A stretch of 27,088 nt of DNA, from NCBI GenBank assembly GCA_038247465.1, contig JBBRUV010000015.1, positions 1 through 27,088 on the forward strand. The letters are read 5' to 3'. Positions 23,426 through 27,088 of this stretch are shown one piece after another. Source of the DNA: JBBRNH01 sp038247465 (GTDB lineage Bacteria > Bacteroidota > Bacteroidia > Cytophagales > Spirosomataceae). A program made the translations under genes and the position numbers. The first letter of the stretch is position 1; each line of letters starts with the position of its first letter. A model generated the notes under the pieces. The model was not told the DNA's origin and made no database searches. It was given only the letters and a program-made list of their open reading frames with translations.

Positions 23426-26107
23426 CTACTCCACCAATTTCATCAACTCGTTCAACTTCAGCAAAGCCTCAATAGGCGTGAGCCGGTTTACGTCAATCTG
23501 GCGCAGCTTCTCTTTGATGGCCTCAGCCCTGGGGTCGCCCGCTTCGATGATGCGGAGAGCCAATTCCTTTTCGGGGAGGGCGCGTTGAATGGCGGCTGCA
23601 TTGTCGTCGCGGCTGCGCGATGCTTCAAGTTGGGTCAGAATCTGGCTGGCCCGGCTCACAATCACGCCCGGCATCCCGGCCATCTGCGCCACGTGAATCC
23701 CGAAACTGTGTTCAGAGCCGCCTTCTTTCAGTTTCCGCAGGAAAATCACCTTGTTGCCGACCTCTTTTACCGACACGTTGAAGTTTTTGATGCGCGGATG
23801 GTCGGCGGCTAACTCGTTGAGTTCGTGGTAGTGGGTGGCAAACAGGGTTTTGGGGCGGCTGTTGTGGCGGTGCAGATACTCGGTGATGGCCCAGGCAATG
23901 CTCACGCCGTCGTAGGTGCTGGTGCCGCGCCCGATTTCGTCCATCAACACTAAGCTCCGGTCTGAGAGGTTGTTGAGGATACTGGCCGTTTCGGTCATCT
24001 CAACCATGAACGTGCTTTCGCCCCGCGAGAGGTTGTCCGACGCACCGACGCGGGTAAAAATCTTGTCGACTAAGCCGATTTCTGCCGCCGATGCCGGTAC
24101 GAAACTGCCCGCCTGCGCCATCAGTACAATCAACGCCACCTGCCGCAGCAACGCCGATTTACCCGCCATATTCGGACCCGTGATGATGATAATCTGCTGG
24201 GTTTCGTCGTCTAAGAACACATCGTTCGGGATATACGGCTCGCCGGGCGGGAGTTGCTGCTCGATAACGGGATGCCGTCCGTCGTTGATTTTCAGGTCTT
24301 TACCCGCGCTGATGATGGGCCGGACGTAGTTATTTTTCTGGGCCACCCGCGCAAATGAAGCCAGTACATCCAGCACCGACACCACCCGGGCGTTTTGCTG
24401 AATGGCGGCTACATACTCCCCGGCTGCGGCCACGAGTTCGGAGAACAACCGGGCTTCAATGCTGAAAATCTGTTCTTCGGCGTTCAGGATTTTGTCTTCG
24501 TATTCTTTGAGTTCGGGTGTAATATACCGTTCGGCGTTGACCAGCGTTTGCTTCCTGATCCAGTCGTCTGGTACACGATTTTTGTGAGCGTTCGTAACTT
24601 CTAAATAATAACCAAAAACCCGGTTGTAGGCCACTTTGAGCGACGAAATTCCCGTCCGGGCCACCTCGCGGTCTTGCAACTGCACTAAATAATCTTTGCC
24701 CGCGTAGGCCAGCTTATGCAACTCATCCAGCTCCGGGTTAATACCCGTTTTGATCATGTTACCACCGTTCGAGAGCGTCGGCGCGTCGTCGCGAAGTTCG
24801 GCTTCGATGCGGTCGAGCAGAAACAGCAACGGGTTGAGTTGGTCAGCGTATTTTTTTAACGAAGGGGCGTTGGGGTGCTGATTCAGGGCCGTTATCAGCC
24901 GTTCTTTAACGGGCAAAATGTGTTGCAACGACCGTTTTAGCTGCACCATCTCGCGGGGCGTAACGCGCCGGACGGCCACCTTCGAGACGAGTCGTTCGAG
25001 GTCGCCGATTTGCCGGAGGTGATTCGTCAGCACTTCGAGCAGTTCCGGCCCGGCATCCGTATCGGTATCCGTTGCGCGGTCGTTGCACAGCAACCCGACC
25101 ATGTTCAGCCGTTCTTCGATGAGCGGTTTTTCTTTCAACGGCAACATCAGCCATTTTCGGAGGAGCCGCGCGCCCATCGGTGTCACGGTCTGATCGAGAA
25201 TCTGAATCAGCGGCACCCCGCCTTCGTTCTGCGTTGCCACGAGTTCGAGGTTGCGAATCGTAAAACGGTCGAGCCAGACGTAGCGGTCTTCTTCGAGCCG
25301 GGTGATGCGCTGAATGTGTTGCAGGTCTTTGTGTTCGGTCTCGTTGAGGTAGTGCAAAATCACCCCGGCGGCAATAATTCCGTCGGGAAGTCCCTCGATA
25401 CCAAAGCCTTTCAGCGATGTTGTCTGGAAATGCTGACGGAGGTAATTGTAGCCAAAATCGTAGGTAAAGGCCCAGTCGTCGAGCGTGTAGGTGTGGAATT
25501 TATCGCCAAACAGAGAGCCAAACTCCGTTCGGAATTTCTTGCAGAACAGCACCTCCGACGGGTTGAAACTTTGCAGTAGTTTATCAATGTAAGCCGCGTT
25601 ACCGTGCGAAGCCAGAAACTCGCCCGTCGAAATATCCAGAAAGGCAATCCCGAATTGGAGTTCGTCGCTGGTAGATTTCCCGAAATGCACGGCAGCCAAG
25701 TAGTTATTTCGCCCGGCATCCAGCACGTTATCGTTGAAAGAAACGCCCGGCGTAACGAGTTCGGTAACACCCCGACGGACGATGCCTTTTGCCAGGGCCG
25801 GGTCTTCGAGTTGGTCGCAGATGGCAACGCGCTCGCCCGCCCGGACGAGTTTGGGCAGGTGCGAATCGAGGGAATGGTACGGAAAACCGGCAAGTTCTTC
25901 GTTGGCCCCGCCGTTGTTGCGTTTGGTGAGCGTAATGCCCAGAATTTTGCTGGCCCGGATCGCGTCTTCGCCGAAGGTTTCGTAAAAATCACCCACCCGA
26001 AACAACAGCAATGCACCGGGATATTTGGCCTTAATCTGGTTGTATTGCCGGTTGAGCGGAGTTTCTTTGGCGGCTTTGACCGACTTCTGAATGGGGATTA
26101 CTTTCAC
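23426..26107 (-). CDS. mutS: DNA mismatch repair protein MutS
   Basis: The product is 893 residues, usual for MutS1. The N-terminal mismatch-reading motif is present (RVGDFYETFGEDA, with Phe41 and Glu43 as the F-x-E pair that contacts the mismatch). The ATPase domain has Walker A GPNMAGKS at 644-651, then FMVEMTET, DEIGRGTSTYDGVSIAWAI (Walker B) and the ATHYHEL switch. It scans DNA for mispairs as a dimer and hands over to MutL. The start codon is GTG: an in-frame TGA lies three codons upstream, so an ATG is impossible without losing the first part of the conserved region. An ATG at 26118 is out of frame. A promoter box TATATTTG lies at 26131-26138. The final codons are followed by a LuxR-domain remnant. 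Confidence 0.98.
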   Translation of the reverse strand: MKVIPIQKSVKAAKETPLNRQYNQIKAKYPGALLLFRVGDFYETFGEDAIRASKILGITLTKRNNGGANEELAGFPYHSLDSHLPKLVRAGERVAICDQLEDPALAKGIVRRGVTELVTPGVSFNDNVLDAGRNNYLAAVHFGKSTSDELQFGIAFLDISTGEFLASHGNAAYIDKLLQSFNPSEVLFCKKFRTEFGSLFGDKFHTYTLDDWAFTYDFGYNYLRQHFQTTSLKGFGIEGLPDGIIAAGVILHYLNETEHKDLQHIQRITRLEEDRYVWLDRFTIRNLELVATQNEGGVPLIQILDQTVTPMGARLLRKWLMLPLKEKPLIEERLNMVGLLCNDRATDTDTDAGPELLEVLTNHLRQIGDLERLVSKVAVRRVTPREMVQLKRSLQHILPVKERLITALNQHPNAPSLKKYADQLNPLLFLLDRIEAELRDDAPTLSNGGNMIKTGINPELDELHKLAYAGKDYLVQLQDREVARTGISSLKVAYNRVFGYYLEVTNAHKNRVPDDWIRKQTLVNAERYITPELKEYEDKILNAEEQIFSIEARLFSELVAAAGEYVAAIQQNARVVSVLDVLASFARVAQKNNYVRPIISAGKDLKINDGRHPVIEQQLPPGEPYIPNDVFLDDETQQIIIITGPNMAGKSALLRQVALIVLMAQAGSFVPASAAEIGLVDKIFTRVGASDNLSRGESTFMVEMTETASILNNLSDRSLVLMDEIGRGTSTYDGVSIAWAITEYLHRHNSRPKTLFATHYHELNELAADHPRIKNFNVSVKEVGNKVIFLRKLKEGGSEHSFGIHVAQMAGMPGVIVSRASQILTQLEASRSRDDNAAAIQRALPEKELALRIIEAGDPRAEAIKEKLRQIDVNRLTPIEALLKLNELMKLVE

Positions 26108-26130
26108 GAACTGTCATACGGTTTCTTAGT

Positions 26131-26138
26131 CAAATATA
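26131..26138 (-). promoter_or_regulatory. Bacteroidota -7 promoter box for mutS
   Basis: The minus strand reads TATATTTG, an exact TAnnTTTG, ending 23 bases before the GTG start at 26107. The spacing matches that of the boxes at 5348 and 8620, and it supports the GTG as the true mutS start. Confidence 0.5.
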
Positions 26139-26194
26139 GGCTTTTTTCAACGCAGAGACACGGAGCCGGAAGGTTTATGGAAATGTGGGGGAGG

Positions 26195-26242
26195 TTTGTG
26201 GTTCGTCGTTACGCTCGCGTTAGCAAAACCACGAACCACAAA
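26195..26242. repeat. Heptamer-type stem-loop, copy D
   Basis: TTTGTGGTTCGT at 26195-26206 pairs perfectly with 26231-26242 around a 24-base loop that contains ACGCTCGCGTTAGC. The units are again of the TTYGTRG type. It lies 10 bases beyond the stop codon of the peroxiredoxin gene and upstream of mutS, so here it could also end the peroxiredoxin transcript. Confidence 0.85.
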
Positions 26243-26252
26243 CTAAAAACCA

Positions 26253-26888
26253 TTACTTATTCGGCTGTGGCGTTGTCCGCAGATACGGTTTCACAAACGT
26301 CACACCTTTCGGAAATTTCTCTTCCAACTCCTCGTTTTTCACGGCGGGTATCACAATCACATCGTCGCCATCCTGCCAATCGGCGGGGGTAGCCACCTGA
26401 TAATCAGCCGTTAGTTGCAGCGAGTCAATCACGCGGAGCAGTTCGTTAAAATTGCGGCCCGTCGAAGCAGGATACGTCAGCGTGAGTTTAATTTTCTTGT
26501 CCGGCCCGATCACGAACACCGAGCGAACGGTTGTTTTTTCGCTGGCGTTGGGATGAATCATGTCATAGAGTTCGGCCACGTGGCGGTCAGCATCGGCAAT
26601 GATCGGGAAGTTCACTTCTGAGCCGGTCACGTCTTTGATGTCGGGAGTCCAGCGGTTATGTGATTCCAGATCGTCCACCGAAACGGCAATAACCTTTACG
26701 CCCCGTTTTTCAAAGTCGCCTTTCAGCAGAGCCGTGCGGCCCAGTTCGGTGGTGCAGACGGGCGTAAAATCGGCGGGGTGCGAGAAAAACATCCCCCACG
26801 AATTACCAAGCCATTCGTGAAACGAAATCGGCCCTTGTGTACTATCAGCCTGGAAATCAGGCGCAATGTCTCCGAGACGTAAGCTCAT
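26253..26888 (-). CDS. 1-Cys peroxiredoxin (Prx6 type)
   Basis: The product is 211 residues. The active site is PADFTPVCTTELGR with peroxidatic Cys45; Thr42 and an Arg further on complete the usual catalytic group. I see no second cysteine in the protein, so it is a 1-Cys enzyme that needs an outside thiol for recycling. The long C-terminal part (PADWQDGDDVIVIPAV and FPKGVTFVKPYLR) is the hallmark of the Prx6 branch and distinguishes it from AhpC. It reduces hydrogen peroxide and organic hydroperoxides in the cytoplasm; no signal peptide is present. It is transcribed in the same direction as mutS but separated by 145 bases with a stem-loop and the mutS promoter box, so it is probably a single-gene unit. 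Confidence 0.95.
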   Translation of the reverse strand: MSLRLGDIAPDFQADSTQGPISFHEWLGNSWGMFFSHPADFTPVCTTELGRTALLKGDFEKRGVKVIAVSVDDLESHNRWTPDIKDVTGSEVNFPIIADADRHVAELYDMIHPNASEKTTVRSVFVIGPDKKIKLTLTYPASTGRNFNELLRVIDSLQLTADYQVATPADWQDGDDVIVIPAVKNEELEEKFPKGVTFVKPYLRTTPQPNK

Positions 26889-26933
26889 GATTGTTGTGAT
26901 TTAAAGAATATAAACTCAATCAATTTAATAGAC

Positions 26934-26970
26934 TTTTTCCGAAAGGGAAAAACCGACAAGGATTGCCGGT
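26934..26970. promoter_or_regulatory. Two small adjacent hairpins upstream of the peroxiredoxin gene
   Basis: TTTTTCC at 26934-26940 pairs with GGAAAAA at 26946-26952, and ACCGACAA at 26952-26959 pairs with TTGCCGGT at 26963-26970 apart from one mismatch. They lie 46-82 bases upstream of the start codon. They might be a terminator of a gene beyond the window or part of a leader; no TAnnTTTG box was found nearby. Confidence 0.3.
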
Positions 26971-27014
26971 CTGATTGTGTAAAAAAATGAGGCCGTGAAA
27001 AGTTCCAAAAATCA

Positions 27015-27078
27015 GTGGCTGGTGGCAAGTGGCAAGTGGTGAGTGGGTGGTGGGTGGCCCGGCCGGGACCCACCACCC
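27015..27078. repeat. GTGGNNN heptamer array with GC-rich stem-loop, copy E
   Basis: Six consecutive 7-bp units run from 27015 to 27056: GTGGCTG, GTGGCAA, GTGGCAA, GTGGTGA, GTGGGTG, GTGGGTG. Bases 27045-27055 pair perfectly with 27068-27078 (11 bp) around GGCCCGGCCGGG, itself partly palindromic. The unit length is the same as in copies A-D but the unit sequence is different. The element may continue past the window edge. Confidence 0.8.
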
Positions 27079-27088
27079 GCCCCAGACC

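Noticed and set aside
26116..26118. ATG upstream of mutS as its start
   Set aside because: It is out of frame with the MutS sequence; the in-frame upstream codon TGA limits the start to the GTG at 26107.

Overview
The window looks like chromosomal DNA from a GC-rich member of the Bacteroidota, most likely the order Cytophagales (a Spirosoma-like genus is my best guess). Support comes from the PorX-type response regulator (REC + PglZ), the HU-CCDC81/SPOR-type envelope protein, several plug-less outer-membrane barrels, and exact TAnnTTTG -7 promoter boxes in front of several genes. No rRNA, tRNA, CRISPR array, insertion sequence, prophage or integrase was seen.

Layout. 45-2211 (-): glucose-6-phosphate isomerase (pgi), preceded by a decayed retropepsin-like gene and its small partner gene. 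2276-5281 (-): a large outer-membrane protein joining a zinc-protease domain, a TolB-like propeller and a beta-barrel; a putative lipoprotein gene diverges from it (5378-6127, +). 6160-8595 (-): a monofunctional GT51 peptidoglycan glycosyltransferase with a long AsmA-like periplasmic region. 8721-12087 (+): ROK sugar kinase, a small PD-(D/E)XK-like protein set between two related inverted repeats, and porX. 12145-12590 (-): a PIN-domain gene with a broken 5' end. 12695-18837 (-): a three-gene envelope block transcribed in the order TPR protein, outer-membrane barrel, HU/SPOR protein. 19014-20903 (+) and 20922-23177 (-): two exported metallopeptidases (M61 with PDZ; M28 of the glutamate carboxypeptidase II type) that converge 18 bp apart. 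23218-23415 (-): a LuxR-type helix-turn-helix remnant. 23426-26107 (-): mutS. 26253-26888 (-): a 1-Cys peroxiredoxin.

The genes divide into housekeeping (pgi, sugar kinase, mutS, peroxiredoxin) and cell-envelope functions (peptidoglycan synthesis, outer-membrane barrels, secreted peptidases, and the type IX secretion regulator PorX). Three gene remnants (retropepsin-like, PIN, LuxR HTH) show local decay, although two of them could be single-base sequence errors.

The most unusual signal is non-coding. At least five intergenic regions carry stem-loops built from 7-bp units: TTYGTRG type at 8634, 15628, 18891 and 26195, and a GTGGNNN type at 27015. One array has ten perfect units in a row. They sit between divergent genes, inside a same-strand block, and between same-strand genes, so they are not simply terminators. 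A second repeat type, sharing the core GTGGAAACCC, overlaps the stop codons of two consecutive genes at 9661 and 10325. Everything here comes from reading the sequence; no database search was run.
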